NCBI GenBank assembly: GCA_016706595.1
Contig: JADJJH010000003.1
Span: 558,001-622,000, forward strand
DNA: 64,000 nucleotides
Direction of reading: 5' to 3'
Origin: Bacteroidota bacterium
Lineage (GTDB): Bacteria; Bacteroidota; Bacteroidia; Chitinophagales; Chitinophagaceae
The position numbers and the translations under genes were made by a program. Below, piece by piece: positions 8,339 through 17,213 of this stretch (positions are counted from its first letter, which is position 1; each line of letters starts with the position of its first letter). The notes beneath the pieces were generated by a model that saw only the letters and a program-made list of their open reading frames with translations, had not been told where the DNA came from and searched no databases.

Positions 8339-8824
8339 ATGTTCAACATTAGTAAACAAATACTCAATCAATTTATTGATGTTTTGCAACAAATCATCGA
8401 GGAAGATTACAGTAGGCCTTGTAAAGAATTATCAAATGCCACCATTGGTCAACATACCCGACATTGTATTGAAATGTATCAGTGCTTGTTCGCGGGGTAT
8501 GAAAATGGCATGGTTTGTTACGATAAACGAAAACGTAATCATCAAATCGAGGTGAATAAACAACTCGCCATTGAATTATTAAACGATATTCAAGAGCGAT
8601 TAGATCAAACGAATTGTAACATGCAATTACACTATGAAATTAATTCAATGGAAGTTTGTGTAGAATCAAATTATTTTCGTGAGCTCATGTATAACTTAGA
8701 ACATACCATTCATCACCAAGCCTTAATTAAAGTTGCCATTCAGCAATTTACGCAAATTAGTTTACCACCATCTTTCGGGGTAGCCGCATCTACCATACAA
8801 TATAAAAATGCATGTGCACAGTAA
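8339..8824 (+). CDS. DinB-superfamily protein
   Basis: 161 residues. The three metal-ligand histidines of the DinB four-helix bundle are visible: IGQHTRHCIEMY near residue 37 and NLEHTIHHQALIKVA near residue 120. DinB proteins are mononuclear-metal bundles; some are thiol-transferases using bacillithiol, but most are uncharacterised. The last 13 bases overlap the next gene (NRDE family), so the two should be translationally coupled, and the ATP-grasp gene follows. A second DinB-type gene lies at 20171-20647. Confidence 0.8.
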   Translation: MFNISKQILNQFIDVLQQIIEEDYSRPCKELSNATIGQHTRHCIEMYQCLFAGYENGMVCYDKRKRNHQIEVNKQLAIELLNDIQERLDQTNCNMQLHYEINSMEVCVESNYFRELMYNLEHTIHHQALIKVAIQQFTQISLPPSFGVAASTIQYKNACAQ

Positions 8825-9519
8825 GTTATATTTCCCTCCAAAACAAAAAGGTAATTACTTCAAATCGAGACGAAAAGCTAACTCGTCCACAGTCCAATAA
8901 ACCAAATGAAGAAGTGATTAATGGATGCAAAGTGATTTTTCCAAAGGATCCACATGCAGGTGGAACTTGGTTTGCAATCAATGAAAATGGAGCAAGTGCT
9001 GTTTTGCTAAATGGTGCTTTTGAAAAGCATGTCTCTAAAGCAAACTATAGCAAAAGTAGAGGATTAGTTTTGCTCGATATCATTTCACAACCCAATCCAT
9101 TACAATACCTACACATGGTAAGTTTGCAAACCATTGAAGCATTTACCCTTGTACTGTATCATCATCATGCACTCATTGAATTTCGTTGGGACGAAGCTCA
9201 AAAGTATTTTAATGAGTTGGATCAAGACGGAAATTATATATGGTCATCGGCTACTTTGTATACCCATGAAGTACGGCAAACCCGAGAAAAATTATTTAAT
9301 GCTTTTATCGCAAATGAAACCAATATGAGCGAAGAACATATCAAACGCTTTCATACAACTTCAGATAATGATTTTGAAAATGGGTTTGTCATGCATCGTC
9401 CAAATCAAGCACAAACATTTAGTGTGACCCAAGCGGTGTATATAGATAAGTTTGTTGCATTCAGTCACCACAATTTATTGAATCACGAACAGCATGATAG
9501 CGCAATTACTATTCGTTAA
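8812..9519 (+). CDS. NRDE / TANGO2-family protein
   Basis: 235 residues. It starts MCTVSYI, with the conserved cysteine at position 2, and carries SNRDE at about residue 22, the motif that names the NRDE family (TANGO2 in animals), followed by HAGGTWFAINENG. In eukaryotes TANGO2 relatives are linked to lipid or haem handling; bacterial members are uncharacterised. The start overlaps the DinB gene by 13 bases and the ATP-grasp gene begins 17 bases after the stop, so these three make an operon. The N-terminal cysteine would be exposed after Met removal. Confidence 0.85.
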   Translation: MCTVSYISLQNKKVITSNRDEKLTRPQSNKPNEEVINGCKVIFPKDPHAGGTWFAINENGASAVLLNGAFEKHVSKANYSKSRGLVLLDIISQPNPLQYLHMVSLQTIEAFTLVLYHHHALIEFRWDEAQKYFNELDQDGNYIWSSATLYTHEVRQTREKLFNAFIANETNMSEEHIKRFHTTSDNDFENGFVMHRPNQAQTFSVTQAVYIDKFVAFSHHNLLNHEQHDSAITIR

Positions 9520-9536
9520 TTTGTTTTATTTTTTGG

Positions 9537-10580
9537 ATGAATAAATTTCAACTTACTTTTTATAAAATTACTCATTGGGAATATTGGCCTTATGCATGGG
9601 TTTATTATCCAATTTATTTTGTTTGGTTTTATTACACAGTAAAAGCGCGTACCTTATTCTTTTTCAATGCGGCTAATCCATCTATAAAAAATGGAGGTAT
9701 GGCGATGGAATCGAAGAAAGAAATTTATGATATAATGCCAATGGGTTCTTATCCTAAAACTATGGTAGTTAAGCCAGAAGGTGATTTTGGTGGCATCTCA
9801 AAACAAATGCACGATGCCGAAATGCAATTCCCGTGTATTGCAAAACCTGATACCGGCATGAAAGCCTATGCAGTTGAAAAAATTGCCAATGAACAGGAAT
9901 TAGAAAAGTATCATCATAAAATGCCATTTGATTATTTGGTGCAAGAATTTATTCCTTTCGAAAATGAAATAGGTATTTTTTATATCCGAATGCCTGATGA
10001 AGAAAATGGTATTATAAGCGGAATAGTAAGTAAGGAATTTTTAAGTGTAACCGGCACAGGTTTGCATTCAATACTGCAGTTAATACAACTTAACCCGAGA
10101 TATCAACTGCAAGAAGAGGTATTGCAGAAGCAATACGGCAGCTACCTACAAACGATTTTGCCAAAGGATGAAAAATTTATTTTGGTCCCTTATGGAAGTC
10201 ATACCCGGGGTTCAAAGTTTACCGATATTTCTTACCAGTCAAATCCCCAATTAGTACAAACCATCAATTCAATTTGCACACAAATACAAGGTTTTTATTT
10301 TGGTCGATTAGATATTCGCTATGCAAATTTTGATGAACTTTCAATAGGTAAAAATTTTAGTATCATCGAAGTGAATGGTGCGGGAAGCGAACCCACCCAT
10401 ATTTACGACCCGAAACATTCTTTACTTTTTGCTTGGAAGGAAATTATTCGCCATTGGAAATTACTTTATAAAATTAGCGCAATGAATCATGCTAAAGGTT
10501 ATCCTTATTTAAATTATAAGCAAGGCATGGAAATGATAAAGGCAAATGCTGAGCGAGGGGAGGTGTTAAAGGGAATTTAA
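9537..10580 (+). CDS. ATP-grasp-type protein with membrane-like N-terminus
   Basis: 347 residues. An aromatic hydrophobic N-terminus (about residues 13-43, WPYAWVYYPIYFVWFYY...) precedes an ATP-grasp-like body: FPCIAKPDTGMKAYAV (strand with the ATP-binding lysine), VQEFIPFENEIGIFYIR, a central LSVTGTGLHSI loop, and FSIIEVNGAGSEPTHIYDP with metal-ligand residues. Relatives are often labelled D-alanine-D-alanine ligase, but the resemblance covers only the fold, so I would not claim Ddl activity. It is the last gene of the DinB-NRDE-ATP-grasp operon. A long palindrome follows it (10656-10819) and could end the transcript. Confidence 0.75.
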   Translation: MNKFQLTFYKITHWEYWPYAWVYYPIYFVWFYYTVKARTLFFFNAANPSIKNGGMAMESKKEIYDIMPMGSYPKTMVVKPEGDFGGISKQMHDAEMQFPCIAKPDTGMKAYAVEKIANEQELEKYHHKMPFDYLVQEFIPFENEIGIFYIRMPDEENGIISGIVSKEFLSVTGTGLHSILQLIQLNPRYQLQEEVLQKQYGSYLQTILPKDEKFILVPYGSHTRGSKFTDISYQSNPQLVQTINSICTQIQGFYFGRLDIRYANFDELSIGKNFSIIEVNGAGSEPTHIYDPKHSLLFAWKEIIRHWKLLYKISAMNHAKGYPYLNYKQGMEMIKANAERGEVLKGI

Positions 10581-10655
10581 GAATCCAGCTAGCATAATAC
10601 ATCCGATTGAATGAAGAAAATATTCGGCTGTCAAAATCTCATTTTCAAATTGATG

Positions 10656-10819
10656 AAAAAGAGTGAAACAGAATGAGAAAGAACTCGATTTGTTCTTCTT
10701 GGGATAACAATTAAAAAATCAGAGTGAGAAGCAGAGTGAAAGCGGCGTTTCTTACTCTGATTTTTTTTCTGCCCCGAGAGAAACGATTCGGGGTTCATTC
10801 TCATTCTGTTTCTTCATCG
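10656..10819 (+). repeat. Palindromic repeat family 2, copy A
   Basis: A long imperfect palindrome. The inner stem is AAAAAATCAGAGTGAGAA (from 10713) against TTCTTACTCTGATTTTTT (to 10767). Outer arms are GATGAA...GAAACAGAATGAGAA (from 10656) and TTCTCATTCTGTTTCTTCATC (to 10819), written here in two near-complementary parts. A CCCCGAGAGAAACGATTCGGGG hairpin lies in the right arm. It resembles copy C (14085-14226) in inverted orientation. It also has the form of a bidirectional terminator after the ATP-grasp gene. Confidence 0.65.
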
Positions 10820-10853
10820 TTTTAAGGTTGAAATATCCTGCAATTCGGGTAAC

Positions 10854-10980
10854 TAAAAAATCAGAGTGAGAATGAGAGTGGAGAGAGTGGCTCGAAAACA
10901 AATTTTCACTCTGTTTTTTTTCTGCCCCGAGAAGAATGATTCAGGAATGATTCTCGCTCGAATCTTTTCTCTCGGTTTGA
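10854..10980 (+). repeat. Palindromic repeat family 2, copy B
   Basis: It begins AAAAAATCAGAGTGAGAA like copy A but continues TGAGAGTGGAGAGAG and closes with TTTTCACTCTGTTTTTT and a CCCCGAGAAGAATGA tail. The same variant, inverted, is found at 13966-14022 (copy D). It ends 5 bases before the stop codon of the minus-strand T9SS gene and may serve as that gene's terminator. Confidence 0.6.
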
Positions 10981-10984
10981 ATTA

Positions 10985-13687
10985 TTACTTAATAATATTC
11001 CATTTTTTTACGACCTTGGTATTGGGTGTTCTAAGAGTTACAAAATACAAACCAGCACATAAATCATTCTCGATTTTAATTGTATGATAATATTTTCCGT
11101 TTGTTATATGAGTTTTATTTACTCGTTGAATTTCTCGACCCAGATAATTAGATATTGATATGGTATAATCTGAATCTTCAGCGAGATTCACAACGATGTT
11201 TGTTGTATTATTTTCACTTGGATTGGGGAAAAGATTAAAATCTGTTTTATCTAATGGATCAAAATAAGAGCCGGGCCTGCCAATGGTGTGGTAAACTGTA
11301 TTGGTAATAACTGGTTCATTAAAATCGAAATAAATTTGTGCTGTATTATTTATTACAGTTCCGACATTACAAAGTTTTGGTGTAATGGAATAGGATACAT
11401 ATCCAATGCTCTTATAATAATCCTTATTGCTGTCTACCAATAATACATTATCGAAATAAAAATTCAGCATATTATTTTCAATGCTGTAACGATACTTATG
11501 AGATGATCCTATCATTTTGAAGGTAGATAAATCCAAATTCCGATCAATTTGGTCAGTAATCTTAATATTAAAAGCGGTGTCGGTTCCTGTGTTTTGAAAC
11601 TCGATATAGTAATCAATTGAAGTTTTATTTTCTATATAGTGGTGGTTCGTAATTCCAATTGGACTAGCAGATTTATAATTTGGATCAAAGGAACCAATGA
11701 CTGTGCCGCTTACCCAATCTGAATTATTGCTGGTGTCGATATCATTCATGATGAAGGCTTTACAAGAATGCAAAAAAGTATTTCCCATTTGTGCGCCAAC
11801 AAAAAGTTGTATGTCAATATATTTTGTGCCTAAAATATTTATTGAATCTAAATTCCAAAATAACATATTTCCGGAAATAGAATCTGGCATTGGCACTGAG
11901 GATGTAAAACTGAAATTGTTATCAATTGTTAAACTTGCTTTGGAATTATATAGTTTTTGGTTGCTATGGTTTGTAATTTTCAGTCCCGCAAATTGTTGAA
12001 ATCCTGGCCTAGCTAAGCCCGCAACAATATTTGATGAAATATCTTTATACAACCCATTTTTAAATCGTATTCCAAAATCCAGCGTATCATTATATCCATT
12101 TGCCATGTTCACTGAATAGCTATTAATGCCATTGCAGTTCACCGAATTCGCTAATGCAGGTATATAATCAATGGTGGCATTGCCACTTGATTTAAAAAAA
12201 TAATAAAACCCATTGCTATCTGTTGAAGTATAAATATCTTCTGGCATAAGATGAACTAAATTGTTCTCAATGATATTTTCAGCAAAGTCGAACTCGCAAT
12301 TTTGAATATCATCAACATATACCCTTCCCTTTAAATCTTCTTTGCAATTGAAGCAAATCTTTTGTAAGAAAATTGGACTTGCAGAATTACTTTGCCCAAG
12401 TGTATCCTGAATAATTTCGCTATTCACTTCACTTAATACTATCAAGTTATTATTTATGTCGATATTTACTTTTGGCCCCAATAAATTTAATGTAACTGAG
12501 GCAATTGGATTTGGGTATGTGTAAAACAATGAATCCAATTTCAACAAACCTAAATCATAACGACTAATTTCAACTGCTCTTCCATCAAGTTGGGAACTTA
12601 AATTAACAGCAACACCTAATACCGAAACAATTGAGTCTTTCTTGATAATATTCATAGGCCAATATGCTGTATTAGCTGAGTTTAATTTGTTTAAATCTTC
12701 ATCATACAAATTCACTTCTGATGAATTCCAGTTAATACAGTAAATTCTGTTTGCAGAAGTATCAACTACAAATTTCCGAGAATTATCCTGAGGTGAATTT
12801 TCTGCCAAGACTGCACCATTGCTCAATGAAAATTTCCATAAGTGATGAGTACACAAATAAAGTGAATTATCCATCATCTCTAATTGAAGTGGGTATAAAT
12901 AGTAATCTGAAGTGACAATATGTTGCTGCCAAACTGTATCACCAGAGTTCATATTTATTTGGAGTAAATATAGGTGATTAACCATATTCCCATCTGTTGA
13001 ATAAGCTAAATTAAGAAATGAATCCTTGATTGCCATTGCAGGAAATGATTGAAAATAATTACCATTTAAATTTACTGATTGACGAAATTCATAAAGGCTA
13101 TCAAAATTTTTATTGAATATATTTACAAACAAATCCGAATCAGGTTGCTCAATAATATTCGGAACACAAATGTCACCATTAGGTTGCACACAAATATTTC
13201 CTAATAAATCTTGGCCCGAATAATAAAGAGGGAAATAGTGCAATTTTGTTGTCAAAATGGTACCTAAGGGATTCATTTTAGACAGTAAAATAAATTCTCG
13301 CCTGCAGCCTACAGAAGAGCCTAGTGTATCATAACCAATGGAGACAAAAACTATATTCCCGTCAATATCAACATAGAGTTTTCCCTCCTGGTCCATATCA
13401 GTAACATAACGCCAAAGCGAAGGGTTAGGTAAAACAGCAGTTTTCCAAAGCAGAAGGCCATCGGGTGAGTATTTATAGATAATAGAAACCGAAGTATCTC
13501 CTCCGTTCGAATTTGCACTGAAATAAATATTTTTGCTTGAGTCTGTAGTGGAGCTTTGCACAATCCAGTTTGGAGAATATGGTCTCTTCGTAGTATCATT
13601 CACAAATTTCTGCCAAGCAATTTTATTACCTCCCCAAACCAAAGTTGGGAGACAAATAAAAATTAGAATAGAAAGGGAAATTTTCAT
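10985..13687 (-). CDS. T9SS type A cargo protein with DUF7619-like domain
   Basis: 900 residues from the ATG at 13687, which starts a normal signal peptide (MKISLSILIFICLPTLVWG); an ATG 18 bases upstream is possible. Residues about 25-440 look like a WD/propeller-like record of short strands. A domain with GSFDPNYKSASPIG, FQNTGTDTAFNIKITDQID and AQIYFDFNEPVITNTV (about 660-810) matches the DUF7619 type common near the end of such cargo. The last 80 residues (FNLFPNPSENN ... GLYFVTLRT ... KKWNIIK) are a T9SS type A sorting domain. The protein is therefore exported and anchored or released at the surface. The gene lies alone between mirrored pairs of family-2 palindromes. Binding or enzymatic role unknown. 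Confidence 0.85.
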   Translation of the reverse strand: MKISLSILIFICLPTLVWGGNKIAWQKFVNDTTKRPYSPNWIVQSSTTDSSKNIYFSANSNGGDTSVSIIYKYSPDGLLLWKTAVLPNPSLWRYVTDMDQEGKLYVDIDGNIVFVSIGYDTLGSSVGCRREFILLSKMNPLGTILTTKLHYFPLYYSGQDLLGNICVQPNGDICVPNIIEQPDSDLFVNIFNKNFDSLYEFRQSVNLNGNYFQSFPAMAIKDSFLNLAYSTDGNMVNHLYLLQINMNSGDTVWQQHIVTSDYYLYPLQLEMMDNSLYLCTHHLWKFSLSNGAVLAENSPQDNSRKFVVDTSANRIYCINWNSSEVNLYDEDLNKLNSANTAYWPMNIIKKDSIVSVLGVAVNLSSQLDGRAVEISRYDLGLLKLDSLFYTYPNPIASVTLNLLGPKVNIDINNNLIVLSEVNSEIIQDTLGQSNSASPIFLQKICFNCKEDLKGRVYVDDIQNCEFDFAENIIENNLVHLMPEDIYTSTDSNGFYYFFKSSGNATIDYIPALANSVNCNGINSYSVNMANGYNDTLDFGIRFKNGLYKDISSNIVAGLARPGFQQFAGLKITNHSNQKLYNSKASLTIDNNFSFTSSVPMPDSISGNMLFWNLDSINILGTKYIDIQLFVGAQMGNTFLHSCKAFIMNDIDTSNNSDWVSGTVIGSFDPNYKSASPIGITNHHYIENKTSIDYYIEFQNTGTDTAFNIKITDQIDRNLDLSTFKMIGSSHKYRYSIENNMLNFYFDNVLLVDSNKDYYKSIGYVSYSITPKLCNVGTVINNTAQIYFDFNEPVITNTVYHTIGRPGSYFDPLDKTDFNLFPNPSENNTTNIVVNLAEDSDYTISISNYLGREIQRVNKTHITNGKYYHTIKIENDLCAGLYFVTLRTPNTKVVKKWNIIK

Positions 13688-13799
13688 ATTGAAGATGAAT
13701 TTCAACGTACTTAATTATAAAGGTATTGATTCCAATCCTAATTATGTAACTTCCTTCAAACACAAATCATATTAATTACCAAAGTGCTTTGCTCTCATC

Positions 13800-13964
13800 T
13801 TAAAGTTCCTCCCTCTGCATAATATCAATCTTCTCCCTTTTTAGATTTTTAGTGTTAACTACATCATCCTTATACATCTTGATTTTCCATAATGTACGAA
13901 GCTCTTCAATGACTTCTGGGTTGGATTGTCCTGTATTTTGGTTAACAATTCTTATAGCTATCAT
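13800..13964 (-). CDS. Small hypothetical protein or gene remnant
   Basis: 54 residues from the ATG at 13964 (a TTG start at 13988 would enter the adjacent palindrome). The sequence (IEELRTLWKIKMYKDD, NLKREKIDIMQREEL) has protein-like, charged, helix-forming composition. No family recognised. It lies between the T9SS cargo gene and palindrome copy D, inside the mirrored-repeat unit, and could be the remnant of a longer gene. Confidence 0.3.
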   Translation of the reverse strand: MIAIRIVNQNTGQSNPEVIEELRTLWKIKMYKDDVVNTKNLKREKIDIMQREEL

Positions 13965-13965
13965 A

Positions 13966-14022
13966 CCAGAGTGAAAATTCGATTTCAAGCTTTGCTCTCA
14001 CTCTCATTCTCACTCTGATTTC
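13966..14022 (-). repeat. Palindromic repeat family 2, copy D (inverted)
   Basis: Read on the minus strand it is AAATCAGAGTGAGAATGAGAGTGAGAGC...GAATTTTCACTCTG in two parts, following copy B more closely than A or C. It lies directly upstream of the 54-residue frame. With copy B it brackets the T9SS cargo gene in opposite orientation. Confidence 0.55.
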
Positions 14023-14084
14023 ATAACCAAACCCTAAGTTGATCTTTAAATAGTGCGACGAATTATATAAGCTGTAAAATATAT

Positions 14085-14226
14085 TGAAGCAATGAGAACG
14101 AGAAACAGAATGAAAATGAATCCCGAATCTTTCCTCTCGGGAATTTCATTCGTTCCTCTCGGGATATAACAAAAAAAATCAGAGTTAAAAACCTCGCTTT
14201 CGCTCTGTTTCTCACTCTGATTTTTT
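14085..14226 (-). repeat. Palindromic repeat family 2, copy C (inverted)
   Basis: On the minus strand it begins AAAAAATCAGAGTGAGAA one base after the tRNA-Leu gene, closes its stem with AACTCTGATTTTTTTT (about 14171-14186), and continues with CCCGAGAGGAA, GATTCGGGATTCATT and CATTCTGTTTCTCGTTCTC, the same order as copy A. Its first hairpin is well placed to terminate the tRNA transcript. Confidence 0.65.
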
Positions 14227-14227
14227 G

Positions 14228-14313
14228 TACCCCAGGCGGGACTTGAACCCGCACGGACATCGCTGCCCACAGGATTTTAAGTCCTGCGTGTCTACCAATT
14301 TCACCACCAGGGT
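14228..14313 (-). tRNA. tRNA-Leu (anticodon UAA)
   Basis: 86 bases. The minus strand reads ACCCTGG...GGTGAAATTGGTAGACACGC, the anticodon arm CAGGA-CTTAAAA-TCCTG with TAA, a long variable arm (GTGGGCAGCGATGTCC), GCGGG-TTCAAGT-CCCGC and a 3' acceptor strand CTGGGGT with discriminator A. The acceptor stem pairs with two G-U pairs. CCA is not encoded. It lies 70 bases downstream of tRNA-Gly, presumably in one transcript; AAATCCAT/ATGGATTT (14352-14379) forms a hairpin between them. Confidence 0.93.
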
Positions 14314-14383
14314 AGGTGGGTTACTATTCGATATGTATCATATCAAACTAAAAATCCATCCTTTTAATCGAATGGATTTCTTG

Positions 14384-14456
<73 letters not shown>

Positions 14457-14544
14457 GATTGAATTTGTAAACTTAAGAACTGCGTTGGGAGTGCAAATAT
14501 AATTTTTGATTTCATTTAATCAAAAAAACATTTCACTATTTATT

Positions 14545-15519
14545 TTATTGTCCCAAAATCCATGCAAAAATTAAGGGTGCAACAATTGTCGCATCACTCT
14601 CTACAATGAACTTTGGCGTATGAATATCTAATTTACCCCAAGTGATTTTTTCATTCGGAACCGCACCACTATAAGATCCAAATGAAGTAGTTGAATCGGA
14701 TATCTGACAGAAATAGCTCCAAAACGGAACATCATGCCATTCCAAATCTTGATACATCATCGGAACTACACAAATTGGGAAATCACCGGCAATACCTCCA
14801 CCAATTTGAAAAAAGCCAACGCCCTTACCCGAACTATTTTGTCGATACCAATCGGCCAACCATACCATATATTCAATTCCACTTTTCATGGTGCTCGCCT
14901 TCATTTCATTTTTAATGATATATGAGGCGAAAATATTTCCCATGGTACTATCTTCCCAACCCGGACAAACAATTGGGATATTTTTTTGCGCCGCAGCAAG
15001 CATCCAGCTATCCTTCGGGTCTATTTCATAGTATTGTTCAAGTACACCACTCAACAACATTTTATACATATACTCATGCGGAAAATATCGTTCACCTTTA
15101 TCCTCTGCATCCTTCCATATTTGATGAATATGCTTTTGTAACCTCCGAAAAGCCTCTTCTTCAGGAATACAAGTATCTGTAACTCGATTATAATGGTTCT
15201 CCAATAAATCCCATTCGTCTTGCGGAGTGAGCTCACGATAATTTGGTACACGCTTATAATGCGAATGTGCCACTAAATTCATGATATCTTCTTCGAGATT
15301 GGCTCCCGTGCACGAAATAATTTGCACTTTGTCTTGTCGTATCATCTCGGCTAATGAAATGCCAAGTTCCGCCGTACTCATAGCACCGGCAAGTGTAATC
15401 ATCATTTTGCCGCCTTCTAATAAATGGGTTTCATATCCTTTGGCAGCATCCATCAAAGCAGCTGCATTAAAGTGTCGATAATTATGTTCGATAAACTGCG
15501 AAACAGGTCCTTTACTCAT
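14545..15519 (-). CDS. Deoxyhypusine-synthase-like enzyme
   Basis: 324 residues from the ATG at 15519; the upstream extension to 15558 is repeat DNA. Family features are MITLAGAMSTAELG (about residue 40), IISCTGANLEEDI, IPIVCPGWEDSTMGN, FFQIGGGIAGDFPI and WGKLDIHTPKFIVESDATIVAPLIFAW near the end. The lysine in WGK corresponds to the lysine that carries the aminobutyl group in eukaryotic deoxyhypusine synthase. Bacteria have no eIF5A, and bacterial homologues have been linked to polyamine reactions such as homospermidine formation; which reaction applies here is open. NAD-binding fold, cytosolic. Single gene next to the tRNAs. Confidence 0.85.
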   Translation of the reverse strand: MSKGPVSQFIEHNYRHFNAAALMDAAKGYETHLLEGGKMMITLAGAMSTAELGISLAEMIRQDKVQIISCTGANLEEDIMNLVAHSHYKRVPNYRELTPQDEWDLLENHYNRVTDTCIPEEEAFRRLQKHIHQIWKDAEDKGERYFPHEYMYKMLLSGVLEQYYEIDPKDSWMLAAAQKNIPIVCPGWEDSTMGNIFASYIIKNEMKASTMKSGIEYMVWLADWYRQNSSGKGVGFFQIGGGIAGDFPICVVPMMYQDLEWHDVPFWSYFCQISDSTTSFGSYSGAVPNEKITWGKLDIHTPKFIVESDATIVAPLIFAWILGQ

Positions 15520-15535
15520 ATCCTTATTTTTTTTT

Positions 15536-15641
15536 TTGGGTGGCAAACACGCTTTCACTTCTACTCCGGCTTCAATATAATTTCGGTATAAAAATAGGTT
15601 CTATCTTAAGCCGGGGTAACCGTTCAATCGTTGCCACAAAT
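15536..15641 (+). repeat. Dispersed intergenic repeat family 1, copy b
   Basis: It starts TTTGGGTGGCAAACACGC and ends GTTCAATCGTTGCCACA with an inner stem GGCTT...AAGCC, closely following copy a in order and orientation. It lies in the 312-base gap upstream of the deoxyhypusine-synthase-like gene; the rest of that gap (15642-15831) holds nothing I can name except a TACATTTG box near 15806 that may belong to the next gene. Confidence 0.55.
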
Positions 15642-15831
15642 TCTTCTGGCTTTATAATTTATTAGCTCTATTGAATGCATTTTATAGGAATTCTCACAGA
15701 GAAGGCTTTTCATTTCACAAAAATTAATCAATTGAGTTTGATAAAAGTTAACAAGAATTCATGCTTGATTTATGTGTGTCGTTTAGGTATTCAATCAAAA
15801 TCCACTACATTTGGTTACAATTTTTTGCATT

Positions 15832-16743
15832 ATGAAGAATTCTATTTTGGTATTGCTTTTACTTTGTTCGGCGATGTTGGCAAAAGCACAAGAGTTTGCA
15901 AATGTAAGTCCTGAACGAGCACAAGTACATAGTGGTGATATCACAAAAATGAGTGCTATTGAAAAGATTGAAGATACTTTGGTTTTTTTAGCTGATAGCA
16001 TGTATTTCTCGCAGTTGGATGATAGCAGAATTACAGGCAATGAAGAATTTATTAAAGTATTTAAGCGTTTACTAAAATTACCAAATTCTTATAACGCCGC
16101 ACTGGCGAAATTGAAAAACAAAATTGTAATTATGCCTTCGCCCGATAAGTTGTTTAAAATGTATAATTGGGAAATTGTGCGTAATAATGTAGAACGACGC
16201 TATTACTGTGTCATTCAAATGGAAGATGGTACAGTTCATCCTTTTATCGATATTTCGGATCAAGTGATTAGGGGCATTGAAGATTCGATTTTTACTAATC
16301 AGCGATGGTTTGGTACTTTATACTACAATCTGATAATGAAGGAAAGCGATGCCGGTAAACATTATTTTTTATTGGGTTGGAATGGAAATTCGTTAAACAG
16401 CGAGAAGAAAATTGTAGATGTTTTACAGTTTGATACTCGTGGCAAATGTTCGTTTGGTGCACCGGTTTTTGATGTACTAGAAAGAGGGAAGCGAAAAAAA
16501 ACGAATCGATTTGTAATGGAGTATGAAAAGGCGGCAAAAGTTTCCTTGAATTATGATAAAGAAAGTGGTCAAATTATTTTTGATCATTGTGAATCACAAA
16601 TCGGAGATCCTGCAAAAAAGTATACCTATGTACCTGATGGTACATACGACGGATTAAAATGGAATGGCAATGAAATGGTGATGAATGAAAATGTAATTCA
16701 AATTACTATTCTTAAGGATGGTGAAGCACCGATAGAACGATAG
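15832..16743 (+). CDS. Secreted hypothetical protein
   Basis: 303 residues from the ATG at 15832, which gives a signal peptide (MKNSILVLLLLCSAMLAKAQ); the frame is open to 15811. The mature part contains MSAIEKIEDTLVFLADSMYFSQ, a KIVIMPSPDKLFKMYNWEI segment and WFGTLYYNLI, features I have seen in Bacteroidota periplasmic proteins of unknown function, and the end is a globular domain rich in aromatic residues. No catalytic motif is obvious. It stands alone. Confidence 0.7.
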   Translation: MKNSILVLLLLCSAMLAKAQEFANVSPERAQVHSGDITKMSAIEKIEDTLVFLADSMYFSQLDDSRITGNEEFIKVFKRLLKLPNSYNAALAKLKNKIVIMPSPDKLFKMYNWEIVRNNVERRYYCVIQMEDGTVHPFIDISDQVIRGIEDSIFTNQRWFGTLYYNLIMKESDAGKHYFLLGWNGNSLNSEKKIVDVLQFDTRGKCSFGAPVFDVLERGKRKKTNRFVMEYEKAAKVSLNYDKESGQIIFDHCESQIGDPAKKYTYVPDGTYDGLKWNGNEMVMNENVIQITILKDGEAPIER

Positions 16744-16878
16744 GTATTCTTGTTGAAGCTCTCATTGTAGCGGAATACTTTCAAAACAATGCATTGTTTA
16801 TTTTTTTTCTCTATGGTTTTTTTTCTCTTTAATTTGTAACTAGTTTTAAGTTAATCTTGAATTGACTGTTGCATAAGG

Positions 16879-16983
16879 GATAATAGCGAAAAGCCCACAG
16901 CGAAATGCAGTGCAGCGAGGACTTGCAGCGGATAGCCCGACCTGAGTCCCGTGCTTTGACGGGTGAAGGATATGCCCAAATAG
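16879..16983 (-). repeat. Dispersed intergenic repeat family 1, copy c (inverted)
   Basis: On the minus strand it reads ATTTGGGCATATCC, GTCGGGCTATCCGCTGCAAG, TCCTCGCTGCACTGCATTTC and GGGCTTTTCGCTATTATCCC in order. The two GGGCTnTCCGCT-type blocks are the most conserved part of the family. A short plus-strand frame across it (16905-17093) is not a gene. The remaining bases of the 16744-17213 gap show nothing recognisable. Confidence 0.6.
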
Positions 16984-17213
16984 ACTTAACTAAACACTCA
17001 TTGACAGATATTCAGCTGGTATCTATTTTTATGAATGCGATAACTATTATGCTACCAACTAATTGGTTGGGCTTCACAAGTAAATTATTATAAAACTCTA
17101 TGATTGAATTGTATAAGTTTCTCGTTCGGCATTAGTACACCTTTGCAAACTTCAATTTAGCTACAACGTAATAGCTTACTGTTTGAGTTGAATAAAATAA
17201 TATACTAAAGAAT

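Noticed and set aside
10985..14226. Genomic island with integrase at tRNA-Leu
   Set aside because: No integrase, transposase or duplicated tRNA end was found; only the mirrored palindromes support an insertion, so it is kept as a finding and not called a mobile element.
16905..17093. 62-codon plus-strand frame
   Set aside because: It crosses repeat family 1 copy c, has no protein-like composition and no start signal.
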